The notes: generated from the sequence alone by a model not told the origin. Numbered from the stretch's first letter, positions 34,165 through 42,938 are shown. The stretch: 64,000 bases of DNA from an uncultured Draconibacterium sp. (GCF_963676815.1 NZ_OY781365.1:5242501-5306500), one strand, 5' to 3'. A program made the numbers and translations.

Positions 34165-35760
34165 ATGAATTTTACTGCACAAATAATACTCTTACTGGGC
34201 GGGTTGGCGCTTTTTCTGCACGGGATGAATGTGATGACAGACGGGCTTAAAGCTGCGGCCGGGAGTCGAATGAAATCGTTTTTAAAAGGAATGACGCGTA
34301 ACCGGTGGACCTCGCTGGTAGCCGGAACCGGAATTACAGCAGTTATACAATCTTCGTCGGTAACAACAGTTTTGGCTGTTGGATTTGTTTCTGCAGGGCT
34401 AATTACTTTCCAAAGCACTTTGGGCATTATTTTAGGAGCTAACCTGGGAACAACTATAACGGCACAAATTATAGCTTTTAAAATTACTAAGGCATCGTGG
34501 TTAATGATTGCTGCGGGTTTTCTTGCAAGTTTTCTTTTCAAAAAACCAACAATAAAAAATGTTGGAACGATTCTTCTTGGTCTTGGTCTTGTGTTTTTAG
34601 GGATGAATGTAATGAGTGAAGCAACAACACCCTTAAAAAGCTACCAGCCTTTTATTGAATTAATGAGTGGCCTTGATAATTATTTGTATGCTATTTTAAT
34701 GGGTGCGTTGTTTACGGCGCTTGTTCAAAGTTCATCGGCAACTACCGGTGTTGTCATTATCCTTTCCATGCAGGGACTTTTAGGTATTGAGGCGGCTATT
34801 GCCTTAATTCTGGGAGCGAATGTCGGAACTTGTGTTACAGCAGTTTTATCGGCACTTGGAAAACCACAGGATGCCATGCGAGTAGCAGTATCACATATTT
34901 TTATTAATGTGGCCGGAGTTCTTATTTGGTATGCTTTTATTGGCCAACTTGCCAATATGGTAGAATTTATTTCAGCAGATAGTGCCCGACAAGTGGCCAA
35001 TGCACATACCATTTTTAATGCAGCAAACACGCTTCTGTTTATTTGGTTTGTAAAACCGTTGGCAAAATTGGTTACATGGTTGGTTCCTGAAAAGAAAAAA
35101 GCAATTTCGAAAGTGTTTCCTGAGCTAAACGATTATTACCTGGAAGATATTGATATTGCACTGGAATTAGCACAAAATTCCATTTCAAAACTGGGTGAAA
35201 AAGCTTTTGAAATTATTAGAGCGGGTATTCCAATAGCTTTAACCGGCGAAGAATATCAACTAATAGAACTACGTGATAAGGATATATTAATTGATAAAGG
35301 ACACGCCGAGATTCTAAACTTTATGCAGAGTATACAAAGCCGTGAAATCAGTAAAGAGCAAACCTATATTCTTGAACAACAAATTGAAGCTGTAAACGTG
35401 CTTGAAACTGCTGCCGATATGGTTACTACAACCCTGGTAGAGGCTGCTGAACACCGTATTGAGAAACGTTTTAAGGTAAGCGATGTGACAATTGATAAAA
35501 TAACAACATTGCATAATATGGCTTTAAATGCCTTTGAAAATGCGCTGCTGGAATACCAACTTATAAAAAAGAGCGAGACCATTGATTTGCACAAAGACCG
35601 GTTTAAACAAGAACTTCAAGACGTACGTTTGCACCTGGTTGAGCGTTTATCGGAAACCGAAACAAACAGAATTGAAATATATCGTTTTGAGTCGGAAGTA
35701 CTTGAAGGAATAAGGCGATTACATGCACTTGCAAGAAGGTTAAAAAGAAAGGCAGGATAA
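34165..35760 (+). CDS. Na/Pi symporter with PhoU-like tail
   Basis: ATG 34165 (MNFTAQIILLLGGLALFLHG) fits the family; a GTG at 34150 is an alternative. Two inverted Na/Pi-cotransporter repeats are seen, with QSSS motifs (AVIQSSSVTT near residue 60 and LVQSSSATTG near 193). From about residue 335 to 531 there is a helical PhoU-like region. The protein imports phosphate with sodium. The PhoU-like part is typical of NptA/YjbB forms. Confidence 0.93.
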   Translation: MNFTAQIILLLGGLALFLHGMNVMTDGLKAAAGSRMKSFLKGMTRNRWTSLVAGTGITAVIQSSSVTTVLAVGFVSAGLITFQSTLGIILGANLGTTITAQIIAFKITKASWLMIAAGFLASFLFKKPTIKNVGTILLGLGLVFLGMNVMSEATTPLKSYQPFIELMSGLDNYLYAILMGALFTALVQSSSATTGVVIILSMQGLLGIEAAIALILGANVGTCVTAVLSALGKPQDAMRVAVSHIFINVAGVLIWYAFIGQLANMVEFISADSARQVANAHTIFNAANTLLFIWFVKPLAKLVTWLVPEKKKAISKVFPELNDYYLEDIDIALELAQNSISKLGEKAFEIIRAGIPIALTGEEYQLIELRDKDILIDKGHAEILNFMQSIQSREISKEQTYILEQQIEAVNVLETAADMVTTTLVEAAEHRIEKRFKVSDVTIDKITTLHNMALNAFENALLEYQLIKKSETIDLHKDRFKQELQDVRLHLVERLSETETNRIEIYRFESEVLEGIRRLHALARRLKRKAG

Positions 35761-35772
35761 CAGATCAATCAA

Positions 35773-35830
35773 TCCCCCTTTTGGTTGCCTCCCGATACTG
35801 TGATCGGGCCAGGCTCTTCGCCAAGGGGGA
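35773..35830. repeat. Nested long inverted repeat (REP/BIME-like)
   Basis: TCCCCCTT (35773-35780) pairs with AAGGGGGA (35823-35830); inside lie GCCT with AGGC and a CCCGAT/ATCGGG stem (35791-35808). The cruciform-like layout begins 12 bases after the symporter stop. There is no T-run, so it resembles a REP-type element more than a terminator. Confidence 0.6.
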
Positions 35831-35934
35831 CAAAGAAAATTGCAACATGAATTAAATTATCAATATTGAATTTCCAACAATTCTTTTCATTGGAAATTTC
35901 TGATTGAATATTGATATTTTACATTTTATTTCTG

Positions 35935-36072
35935 TAAAAGATCATCACCTTAACGGATGATGCTACTAAGTACCGGCTCCTTGCCCCTGTGACGAAACAG
36001 GATCATAGGTACGCAACTGTAAAACGCTGTGCGTAAGGGCAACAATATGTTGACGACAGGCAGGAGGCCTAA
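35935..36072 (+). promoter_or_regulatory. Cobalamin-riboswitch-like element without downstream gene
   Basis: The segment CGCAACTGTAA (36012-36022) is a hallmark of cobalamin riboswitches, and AGGCAGGAGGCCT (36058-36070) matches a B12 box (AGTCAGGAGACCT) at 11 of 13 bases. Stems are consistent with a compact three-way junction: TTGCCC (35981) with GGGCAA (36037), CCTGT/ACAGG (35986-36001), TACGCA/TGCGTA (36010-36035). No vitamin B12 gene follows; only inverted repeats and a gene on the other strand. It may be a relic or control a lost gene. Confidence 0.5.
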
Positions 36073-36076
36073 AACA

Positions 36077-36102
36077 AAAGGCTGCCCTCCGGAACAGCCT
36101 TT
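36077..36102 (+). terminator. Hairpin behind the riboswitch-like element
   Basis: Stem AAAGGCTG/CAGCCTTT with a 10-base loop, directly after the B12 box. It ends in TTT only; it could be the expression platform. Confidence 0.45.
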
Positions 36103-36135
36103 CGAAAATGAGTTGGGGTTTACGCTCCCTCATTC

Positions 36136-36174
36136 CCTCTCTGCGCGCAGAGAGGCCTGCCTACCGTCAGGCAG
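36136..36174. repeat. Perfect 20-bp palindrome plus REP-like hairpin
   Basis: CCTCTCTGCG joined directly to CGCAGAGAGG (36136-36155) is a perfect palindrome. Next to it CTGCC/GGCAG with spacer TACCGTCA (36157-36174) resembles REP-type hairpins common in Bacteroidota intergenic DNA. Apart from these repeats, the 504 bases between 35761 and 36264 hold no gene I can support. Confidence 0.6.
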
Positions 36175-36264
36175 TGACGATTGTGTCGCAAACGCAATCA
36201 GGGTGAGTTAATAGTCCCACAAGTTCATTTGTTAACATTATAGTTTTCAGAAGAAGCAGCGGGA

Positions 36265-37041
36265 TCAATCTTCTTCCACCACCTCATCGTCAGGTTCTTC
36301 GCCCGGCCGCGATACGTAAACCACGCCCCACTCGCGCGCCAGTTTACGGCGGTTGGCGGGTGTTTCTTTGCGGTAGTAAAATTCTACCTCGTCGTAAATA
36401 TCACGTATCAGTTCGTCAATTTCGGGCAGCATATCCAGCACATCTTTGTTTTCGGCATCAAAAGCCTGTTTTTCGGCCGACTGTGCATTACTCAGCTCCA
36501 CATATTTGTTGAGCTCGGTTTCTACTTCGGCTGCCGATGGGTTGCTCATAGGCACCTTTTCCTGCACGCTTGTGGGCACCACATCGGGGGCAACGGGCAC
36601 TGCGGGTGCTTCGGGAGCACTTTGCTGCGTACGCGTGGCTTCGCCGTCAATCAGGTTTCGTGCCCAGGTAACCAGGTCTTGTTCGGTACTTAATTTGGGC
36701 AAATCGCTTTGGTTGGCATTCAATCCGTAGTACAGGCGGTCGGACGGAGAAAATACGCCGCGTTCAACAGCCATATTAAACACACGCATAAAATGCGACA
36801 CATTACGATACAACACTTGCTGTTGTTCGTTTTCGGCCTTGGTAGCCTCGGCTTGTTTGGCAAACTGCTCCTGTCGCTCGGCCATTTCCTGCCGCAGCCG
36901 GGCATAGAAGCTTACCAGCTTTGTTTGCGTTTCGCTACTTATTGCCCATTGTGCAGCGGGCGTACTGTTTGCTTTTTCGTTGGTTTTCTCCAACACATTG
37001 TACCTGCCAATGGTACTTTTGGGTAATTCTCTTGTTGGCAT
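36265..37041 (-). CDS. Hypothetical protein, atypical composition
   Basis: I do not recognise this 258-residue protein. ATG 37041 (MPTRELPKSTIGRYN) is chosen over one 11 codons upstream. No signal peptide or membrane helix is seen. Parts: a helical, Gln/Glu-rich region (about 45-85), a middle segment NMAVERGVFSPSDRLYYGLN, a Pro/Ala/Val linker (about 150-175), then a helical region with DMLPEIDELIRDIYDEVEFYYR and an acidic tail. The G+C content and the codons (gcc, ggc, cgc) are visibly higher than in neighbouring genes, suggesting transfer. It sits between an orphan riboswitch-like element and tandem repeats. Confidence 0.6.
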   Translation of the reverse strand: MPTRELPKSTIGRYNVLEKTNEKANSTPAAQWAISSETQTKLVSFYARLRQEMAERQEQFAKQAEATKAENEQQQVLYRNVSHFMRVFNMAVERGVFSPSDRLYYGLNANQSDLPKLSTEQDLVTWARNLIDGEATRTQQSAPEAPAVPVAPDVVPTSVQEKVPMSNPSAAEVETELNKYVELSNAQSAEKQAFDAENKDVLDMLPEIDELIRDIYDEVEFYYRKETPANRRKLAREWGVVYVSRPGEEPDDEVVEED

Positions 37042-37226
37042 AAATTTAAATTTTAGTCCCGGGGGTTGTTCCATTCGGAATGCAACCGGGTTGATTAATA
37101 AAATATTGAATTATAGTTCCGGAGGAATTTGGTTTTAGCACCGCACCGCCACGGCCTAAAAAAGGCCAAAACACAAGTATTATCAATGCTTTCAGAAGAA
37201 AGAGAATCAGCCATTCTGGTTTATAA
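37042..37226. other. Gene-free flank of the tandem repeat
   Basis: 185 bases between the hypothetical gene and the 42-bp repeats. No promoter, terminator or conserved reading frame was recognised. Confidence 0.4.
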
Positions 37227-37478
37227 GTGTTACCTTCTGCATGCAGAAGAGGCCATTTTTCTGTAAAAGTGATGCCTTCTGCATGCGGAAGAGGCCATTT
37301 TGGCGAAAAAGTGATGCCTTCTGCATGCGGAAGAGGCCATTTTGGCGAAAAAGTGATGCCTTCTGCATGTGGAAGAGGGCATTTTCGCGAAAAAGTGTTG
37401 CCTTCTGCATGCGGCAGGATGTGTTTTTTTGAAAAAATGATGCCTTCTAAATGCGGCGGCATACATTTTTGCACAACA
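37227..37478. repeat. Six 42-bp tandem repeats, each with a central palindrome
   Basis: The unit GTGATGCCTTCTGCATGCGG continues with AAGAGGCCATTTTGGCGAAAAA. The dyad CTTCTGCATGC(A/G)GAAG begins at 37234, 37276, 37318, 37360, 37402 and 37444, exactly 42 bases apart. The first copy is a perfect 16-bp palindrome; the last two are decayed. Copies touch each other, so there are no spacers as in CRISPR. Five of six frames are free of stops through the array, a by-product of a period divisible by three. Confidence 0.9.
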
Positions 37479-37637
37479 ATTCTACAGTTTTTAGTCACCA
37501 CAGGCAAGTAAAAACACACTGATTGGGCATATGTAAAAATGGCGAAATGCACTTGTGTTGTTTTTGGTGAACAAAAGTTACGAAAAATATTGTTATGGTT
37601 CAATATAATTAGGAGATTGCTTGCCTAAGCGCAACCA

Positions 37638-37874
37638 GTGTTCTCCGAAAACCGACAACTATTTCTGTTCTTCTGCAATTTGCTAAATGCCGTTCTTGAA
37701 ATTCACAATATGCTTGGACAACGAGTTGTTCGTTTACTCGATAAACCGGTTGAAGCGGGTGAATTACAGCGAGTAGAATTCAGACCTGAAACTGAAATTT
37801 CAGGAATGTATCTCTACAGGTTGGATATTAACGGAGATACCCGTATTGGAAAACTTATTTACCGTAATAAATGA
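37638..37874 (+). pseudogene. 3' remnant of a T9SS cargo gene (type A sorting domain)
   Basis: About 60 residues at the end match a T9SS C-terminal sorting domain: AVLEIHNMLGQRVVRLLDKP, then ETEISGMYLYRLDINGD and KLIYRNK. Such tails direct proteins through the type IX system and cannot act alone. The part before Ala-Val is out of pattern, but the +2 frame at 37652 reads PTTISVLLQFAK, like the first strand of the same domain. So the remnant seems frameshifted near 37685 as well as truncated. The body of the cargo protein is gone. Confidence 0.6.
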
Positions 37875-37956
37875 TAAATACTTTTTCAGAATCAATAAAT
37901 TACAACTTTACTGAAAACAGTAATTGATTTCGGGAGGTTCTACTAAAAGTAAGATG

Positions 37957-37990
37957 AGAGGCTAGCTCAGAGGAGCAGCCTCTTTTCTTT
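37957..37990 (+). terminator. Terminator behind the T9SS remnant
   Basis: AGAGGCT/AGCCTCT stem, extended inside by AGCTC/GAGC, followed by TTTTCTTTT; probably the original terminator of the lost gene. Confidence 0.75.
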
Positions 37991-38063
37991 TGTATTTTTC
38001 GATAATCGTTAGTAATATTAAACTTTGTCATAGTTCTGAACCGAACATTTAAAAAGCATTTTT

Positions 38064-38606
38064 ATGGATACAAAAATCCACCTATTTATAGCCACCAGCA
38101 TAGATGGTTATATTGCCGATAAAAATGGCGGAATTGATTTTTTATACCGTGTGCCAAACCCTGAGCATAAAGATCTTGGCTACAATGCTTTTATTGAAAA
38201 GATGGATGCTATTGTAATGGGGCGGTCGACTTTCGAAACGGTGCTGGGGTTTGATATTCAGTGGCCTTACCAATTGCCGGTATTTGTACTTAGTACAAGC
38301 ATGTCAAAAATTCCTATAGAGTTAATTGGAAAGGTTGAGATAGTAAACGGAAATCCGGCAGAAATTACTAAACAAATGAACGAAAGGGGTTTTTCGAATA
38401 TCTACATTGATGGGGGAAGTACGATTCAACGTTTTTTGAAGGAAGATAGGGTTGATGAAATGACTATTTCTACCATCCCCGTTATATTAGGTGGTGGTAT
38501 TGCTTTATTTGGTGAATTATCGCACCCGCTTGATTTTGAAATGGTTTCATCCGAGGTTTATCTCGATGCCATAACACAGGTAACATACCGGCGAAAACGT
38601 TCATGA
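38064..38606 (+). CDS. RibD C-terminal/dihydrofolate-reductase-like protein
   Basis: 180 residues of the DHFR fold as in the C-terminal half of RibD: FIATSIDGYIADKNGGIDFL (about 8-27), VMGRSTFETV, VFVLSTS, and the C-terminal NADPH-site block YIDGGSTIQRFLKEDRVDEM followed by STIPVILGGGIALFG. Members reduce pteridine- or pyrimidine-like substrates; YyaP/YwjB-type stand-alone forms have no defined role. True FolA is less likely. It converges on hrpB with eight bases between. Confidence 0.88.
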   Translation: MDTKIHLFIATSIDGYIADKNGGIDFLYRVPNPEHKDLGYNAFIEKMDAIVMGRSTFETVLGFDIQWPYQLPVFVLSTSMSKIPIELIGKVEIVNGNPAEITKQMNERGFSNIYIDGGSTIQRFLKEDRVDEMTISTIPVILGGGIALFGELSHPLDFEMVSSEVYLDAITQVTYRRKRS

Positions 38607-38614
38607 ATATTCTG

Positions 38615-41164
38615 TTAGCTCTTTTTGCGTTTTACTCCACGCAATGGTTCTGCCTTTAAAGGGTTATCAGGCCAGTGGTGTTTTGGGTAGCGAGCTTTTA
38701 ATTCTTTTTTCACCTCAAAATAAGTATTATCCCAAAAACTGTTCAAATCATCGGTTACCTGCATGGGCTTAAATCCGGGCGACAAAAGGTGAAGTAAAAC
38801 TTTAATTGCACCGTTGTTTACCGTTGGAGTTTCAAGTAACCCAAACATTTCCTGTAAACGCACTGCCAAAACCGGGGCTTCACCATTAGGGCCGTATTTT
38901 AATTTAATGTTTGAACCACTCGGAACTTCAATTCGCTCCGGTGCCAGTTTATCCAATAGCTGCTGTAATTCATACGAAAGATGATGTTGCAGCACATTTT
39001 TTAGCTCGATTTTTTTCGGGTCTTCCGGCTTTTTTACATCGGTAAGGTAGGGCGAAAGCCATTGGTAATTAGTTGTTAACAGATGATTTGTACTAACATC
39101 TGGCCAATCGTGATTTTTATCCCATATCTTTAAACTGCCAATACGATTTTGCCATTGTTCCACTTCCGCATTAAAATCGAGTAGCCAGCCACCTTCTTTT
39201 TTTACCGCATCAGAAACGGCCTTTATCTTTTGCTCAACATCATAGTTTTGCAAAGGCTTTTGTTGAAGAATAATACTTCCAATTCGCAGTTCTTCAAACG
39301 CAGAAAATCCACCTCGTTTTGTATCCCAGCTAATGGATTCAATGGTTTTTACCATAGGTGCCAAATCGCGTGGATTTAGCGGAGATGCCAAAAAGATTCG
39401 ACCAACACCATCGCGGGCATTTACACTAGCGATCGACAACCAGTCTTCATGCGCAAGATCGTCTTCGTGCCCGGCTGCTGCGATATTGCCGTTAGCCAGT
39501 TTAAACTGTGCGTTGTTGCCCGGAGTGGCGTGTGCAATACGTTCCGGGTAAGCATAAGCCAAAAGCAAACCTGTTTCAAACGGATCAGTTGCCGAGTTGT
39601 CTTCTTTAACATTGAGCATTTTTTGGTACTGCGCCGATATCTTTGCGATATGTTTCAGTCGCTTGTTTTTTAAACTTCCTGTGCGGTATCGGCGCAATGC
39701 TTCAATTCGTAAATTAATATCAATTCCGGCATCGCGGTTTAACGGATCACGCTCTTCTAAAATGGCTGCAATATCGCAAGCCAATGTAGTTAAATCATCG
39801 TGTTGTGCTAAAAGCAGCATGTGTGCCAACCTGGGATGACAAGGCAAACTGTGAATTGCTTTTCCGTGTTCAGTAATTCTACCTTCCTCAATGGCATCCA
39901 ATTGCTCAAGTAATTCGTTGGCCTGCAAAACATGCCCTTTAGGAGGTGGAGTTAACCAGGTAAGTTTGTTAATATCGTTAACGCCCCATTTGGCCATTTC
40001 CAATGCCAACGAGGCTAAATCTGCTTCTTCAATCTCGGGCGTACGGTGTTTATTTAACCTGTTATGTGTTGCTTTGGTCCACATACGGTAACAAATGCCC
40101 GGGCCAAGCCGTCCGGCTCTTCCAGCTCGTTGGTCGGCCGAATCGAGTGTTATTTCAACAGTTTCGAGGCGAGAAAGCCCGGTATTTGCATTAAATTTTA
40201 AGGTACGGCTAAAACCACAGTCAACAACAACGTTAACGCCTTCAATCGTTAAACTGGTTTCGGCGATGGATGTAGCAAGAATAATTTTCCGTCGTCCTTC
40301 GCGGCTGGGCATTATTGCAGCAAACTGTTTTTGCGGTGGCAGCTGTCCGTAAAGTGGATGAATGGCGATTTCCTTATGTTTGCTTCGTAAAATGACCTCA
40401 GTATTTTTAATTTCTGCTTCGCCAGGCAGAAATACCAGGATGTCGCCATCGTGGTTTTTTACAGCTTTTGATACAATCCGACTGGTTAATTCCGGAAGCA
40501 GTTTCAAATCGTTTTCGCCCTCGTAATAAATTTCAACCGGGTACTGACGACCTTCGCTAACAAGTGCCGGTGCATTTAGCAGTTGCTTAAGCTTTGGCAT
40601 ATTCAATGTTGCCGACATAATCATAATCCGCAAATCAGGGCGTAAAATCTGCTGAGCTTCCCGCGACAGAGCCAGAGCTACATCGGCAAATAAACTGCGC
40701 TCGTGAAATTCATCGAATATTATCATCCCGATTCCTTCCAGGGCATTATCGCTTTGCAGCATGCGGGTTAAAATTCCTTCGGTAACCACCTCAAGTTGTG
40801 TTGCCGCGCTTACACAATTATCAAAACGAATACGATAACCAACACGGGAACCTACTTTTTCTCCCAATAAATCAGCCAATCGGGTTGCAATACTCCGTGC
40901 TGCCAACCGACGTGGCTCAAGCATAATAATTTTTTGCCCTTTTAACCAGCTTTCTTCCAGCATAACAAGTGGAAGAATTGTACTTTTTCCGGCGCCGGGA
41001 GGGGCATTTACAATTAAGGTATTTGTATTTTTTAATTTAGTTTTGAGCTCTTCTATAATGTCGGTAACGGGAAGATTACTTGTATATGGATTGAATTTCA
41101 AAATAGCTGTTCTTAAAATAAAGCACAAAAATAGGCAATCCTTTGCAGCTAATGAACATTTCAT
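38615..41164 (-). CDS. hrpB: ATP-dependent helicase HrpB
   Basis: Up to 849 residues. DEAH-box motifs: Walker A APPGAGKST, DEFHERS (motif II, DEFH), SATLN (motif III) and QRAGRAGRLGPG (motif VI); then the HrpB-specific C-terminal domain (LLAYAYPERIA, LRGVKRKKS end). A TTG at 41101 (KFNPYTSNLPVTD) may be the real start: the ATG at 41164 leaves only 34 bases to the divergent permease gene, while the family N-terminus usually begins just before the LPV segment. The biological role is RNA or ribosome related and not settled. Confidence 0.92.
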   Translation of the reverse strand: MKCSLAAKDCLFLCFILRTAILKFNPYTSNLPVTDIIEELKTKLKNTNTLIVNAPPGAGKSTILPLVMLEESWLKGQKIIMLEPRRLAARSIATRLADLLGEKVGSRVGYRIRFDNCVSAATQLEVVTEGILTRMLQSDNALEGIGMIIFDEFHERSLFADVALALSREAQQILRPDLRIMIMSATLNMPKLKQLLNAPALVSEGRQYPVEIYYEGENDLKLLPELTSRIVSKAVKNHDGDILVFLPGEAEIKNTEVILRSKHKEIAIHPLYGQLPPQKQFAAIMPSREGRRKIILATSIAETSLTIEGVNVVVDCGFSRTLKFNANTGLSRLETVEITLDSADQRAGRAGRLGPGICYRMWTKATHNRLNKHRTPEIEEADLASLALEMAKWGVNDINKLTWLTPPPKGHVLQANELLEQLDAIEEGRITEHGKAIHSLPCHPRLAHMLLLAQHDDLTTLACDIAAILEERDPLNRDAGIDINLRIEALRRYRTGSLKNKRLKHIAKISAQYQKMLNVKEDNSATDPFETGLLLAYAYPERIAHATPGNNAQFKLANGNIAAAGHEDDLAHEDWLSIASVNARDGVGRIFLASPLNPRDLAPMVKTIESISWDTKRGGFSAFEELRIGSIILQQKPLQNYDVEQKIKAVSDAVKKEGGWLLDFNAEVEQWQNRIGSLKIWDKNHDWPDVSTNHLLTTNYQWLSPYLTDVKKPEDPKKIELKNVLQHHLSYELQQLLDKLAPERIEVPSGSNIKLKYGPNGEAPVLAVRLQEMFGLLETPTVNNGAIKVLLHLLSPGFKPMQVTDDLNSFWDNTYFEVKKELKARYPKHHWPDNPLKAEPLRGVKRKKS

Positions 41165-41198
41165 TTTTTAATATGAACGCAAACCGATACATTTGGTA

Positions 41199-42014
41199 AT
41201 GATGCTGGATATACAATTAATATTATTACTGCTATTGGCCGGAAGCATTGCCGGGTTTATAGCCGGATTATTCGGTGTTGGCGGAGGTATAATTGTTGTT
41301 CCGGTAACATTGTGGGTGCTTAATACACAGCATGTTGAGTCGGAGTATATTCAGCACATCGCTGTAGGTACATCGCTTAGTGTTATGGTTTTCACAACCT
41401 CGATGAGCTCGTGGGGTCACTACAAACAGAAGGCAATTGAAGGAAAAGTATTTCGGAACATGGCGCCGGGAATAGTTATTGGTTCGTTTATCGGGTCGAT
41501 GCTTGCTAGTTTTATTCCGAGTAAAGGCCTGCAAATTGTATTTATTATTTTCTCGTATTTAATATCGGTTAAAACACTGGTAGGATTTAAACCCGAATCG
41601 TCGTGGAATTTACCTAGGCCCGCAGGAATTTTTGGCGTTGGATCGCTTATTGGAAGCATGTCGAGTTTGCTTGGAATTGGGGGTGGGGTATTTAATGTGC
41701 CGTTTTTACTGGCCTGTAAAGTTCCCATAAAAAAAGCTGTTGGCACATCATCAACTTTAAGTTGGGCTGTAGCTGTGTCGGGGGCTGCAAGTTATTTATG
41801 GTCGGGGTTGCAGGTTGCCGATTTACCGCCCGGAACATTTGGGTTTTGTTATTTACCGGTTGCAATAACCCTTGTAATTACCACAACTCTGTTTGCTCCA
41901 CTGGGGGTAAAACTCACCCACGCACTACCTCCAAAGGTAATGCAAATCATATTTGGGTTATTGCTGCTTGTTATTTCTACTCAAATATTGTTTGAGTGGG
42001 TGATTTTAAAGTAA
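41199..42014 (+). CDS. TauE/SafE-family sulfite or anion exporter
   Basis: 271 residues with about eight membrane helices in two halves. Family blocks are GSIAGFIAGLFGVGGGIIVVP (about 15-35) and GSMSSLLGIGGGVFNVPFLL (about 149-168). The transported anion (sulfite, sulfoacetate or other) is unknown. A perfect -7 box TACATTTG (41188-41195) puts the predicted RNA start almost at the ATG, so the message may be leaderless. Confidence 0.9.
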   Translation: MMLDIQLILLLLLAGSIAGFIAGLFGVGGGIIVVPVTLWVLNTQHVESEYIQHIAVGTSLSVMVFTTSMSSWGHYKQKAIEGKVFRNMAPGIVIGSFIGSMLASFIPSKGLQIVFIIFSYLISVKTLVGFKPESSWNLPRPAGIFGVGSLIGSMSSLLGIGGGVFNVPFLLACKVPIKKAVGTSSTLSWAVAVSGAASYLWSGLQVADLPPGTFGFCYLPVAITLVITTTLFAPLGVKLTHALPPKVMQIIFGLLLLVISTQILFEWVILK

Positions 42015-42038
42015 TTGTGTATTTATTGATCTAAAAAA

Positions 42039-42803
42039 TTAATTCAACTCAATACCAACCGGACAATGATCTGATCCCATAATTTCGTTTAGAATGTATG
42101 CGTTTTTTACGTTTGGCATAAATTGTTCCGAAACAAGAAAATAATCGATTCTCCAGCCTACGTTCTTGCCTCGTGCTCCGGCCCTGTAGCTCCACCACGA
42201 ATATTTATCTGTAACATCGGGGTAAAAGTGTCGGAAAGTATCAACCAGTCCGCCCTGTGTAAAACGATCCATTCCATCAATTTCTTCCTGCATGTAGCCG
42301 GCCGATTTGTTGTAGTTTGGTTTTGGCCGTGCCAAATCAATAGGGCGGTGGGCTACATTAAAATCGCCGCAAACCACTACCGGCTTCTTTGTCTCCAACT
42401 CTTTCAGGTAATTAAAAAAAGCCAGATCCCAGTCTTGTCGGTAATCGAGACGTTTTAACGCGCTGCCCGAATTGGGTACGTATACCGTTACCAAATAAAA
42501 TTTTTCGTATTCAAGACAGAGTACCCGGCCTTCGGTATCGTGAATATCAATTCCCATATCGCGCGAAACACTTAATGGTTCGGTTTTCGAGAGTATTGCT
42601 GTTCCGGAATATCCTTTCTTTTCGGCCGAGTTTGAATAAATATGATACCCGTTTATTGATGCCAGTGTTTCAGCTACCTGGTCATCTTGAGCTTTGGTTT
42701 CCTGCAAACAAAGCATGTCGGCATTCATTTGTTTAAAGTCTTCGAAAAAATTCTTTTTAGCTACGGCACGTATTCCGTTAACATTCCACGATATGATTTT
42801 CAT
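42039..42803 (-). CDS. xth: Exodeoxyribonuclease III
   Basis: ATG 42803 (MKIISWNVNGIRA) is the family start. 254 residues of the exonuclease III/AP endonuclease family: Asn7 in SWNVNG, LCLQETKA (catalytic Glu), GTAILSK, VCGDFNVAH (Asp-Phe-Asn), YSWWSYRAGARGKNVGWRIDY, GSDHCPVG (catalytic His). It cuts at abasic sites in base-excision repair. It converges on the permease gene with 24 bases between. Confidence 0.96.
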   Translation of the reverse strand: MKIISWNVNGIRAVAKKNFFEDFKQMNADMLCLQETKAQDDQVAETLASINGYHIYSNSAEKKGYSGTAILSKTEPLSVSRDMGIDIHDTEGRVLCLEYEKFYLVTVYVPNSGSALKRLDYRQDWDLAFFNYLKELETKKPVVVCGDFNVAHRPIDLARPKPNYNKSAGYMQEEIDGMDRFTQGGLVDTFRHFYPDVTDKYSWWSYRAGARGKNVGWRIDYFLVSEQFMPNVKNAYILNEIMGSDHCPVGIELN

Positions 42804-42864
42804 TTCTTTCAATTAATATTTTCGGTTAAAATAACAATTACAGTTAAACTAAGGAAGTGTTCAA

Positions 42865-42893
42865 AAAGAAAAAGCCCGGACAAAAGCCCGGGC
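42865..42893 (-). terminator. Terminator of the FadL-type gene
   Basis: GCCCGG/CCGGGC stem; read on the minus strand it is followed by TTTTTCTTTTT. It ends the gene at 42939. Confidence 0.8.
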
Positions 42894-42938
42894 CCAAAAT
42901 ATATAGTTTTTTGAAGTTATTGGAGTATCAAACTCAAA

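Noticed and set aside
36029..36211. Short plus-strand frame of 60 codons
   Set aside because: It runs through the B12-box-like segment and the 20-bp palindrome and has no RBS or conserved pattern.
37227..37478. CRISPR array
   Set aside because: The 42-bp units adjoin without unique spacers and no cas gene is present.
37046..37603. Reading frame of 185 codons on the minus strand through the tandem repeats
   Set aside because: Five frames are open there because the period is a multiple of three; no start signal or family pattern.
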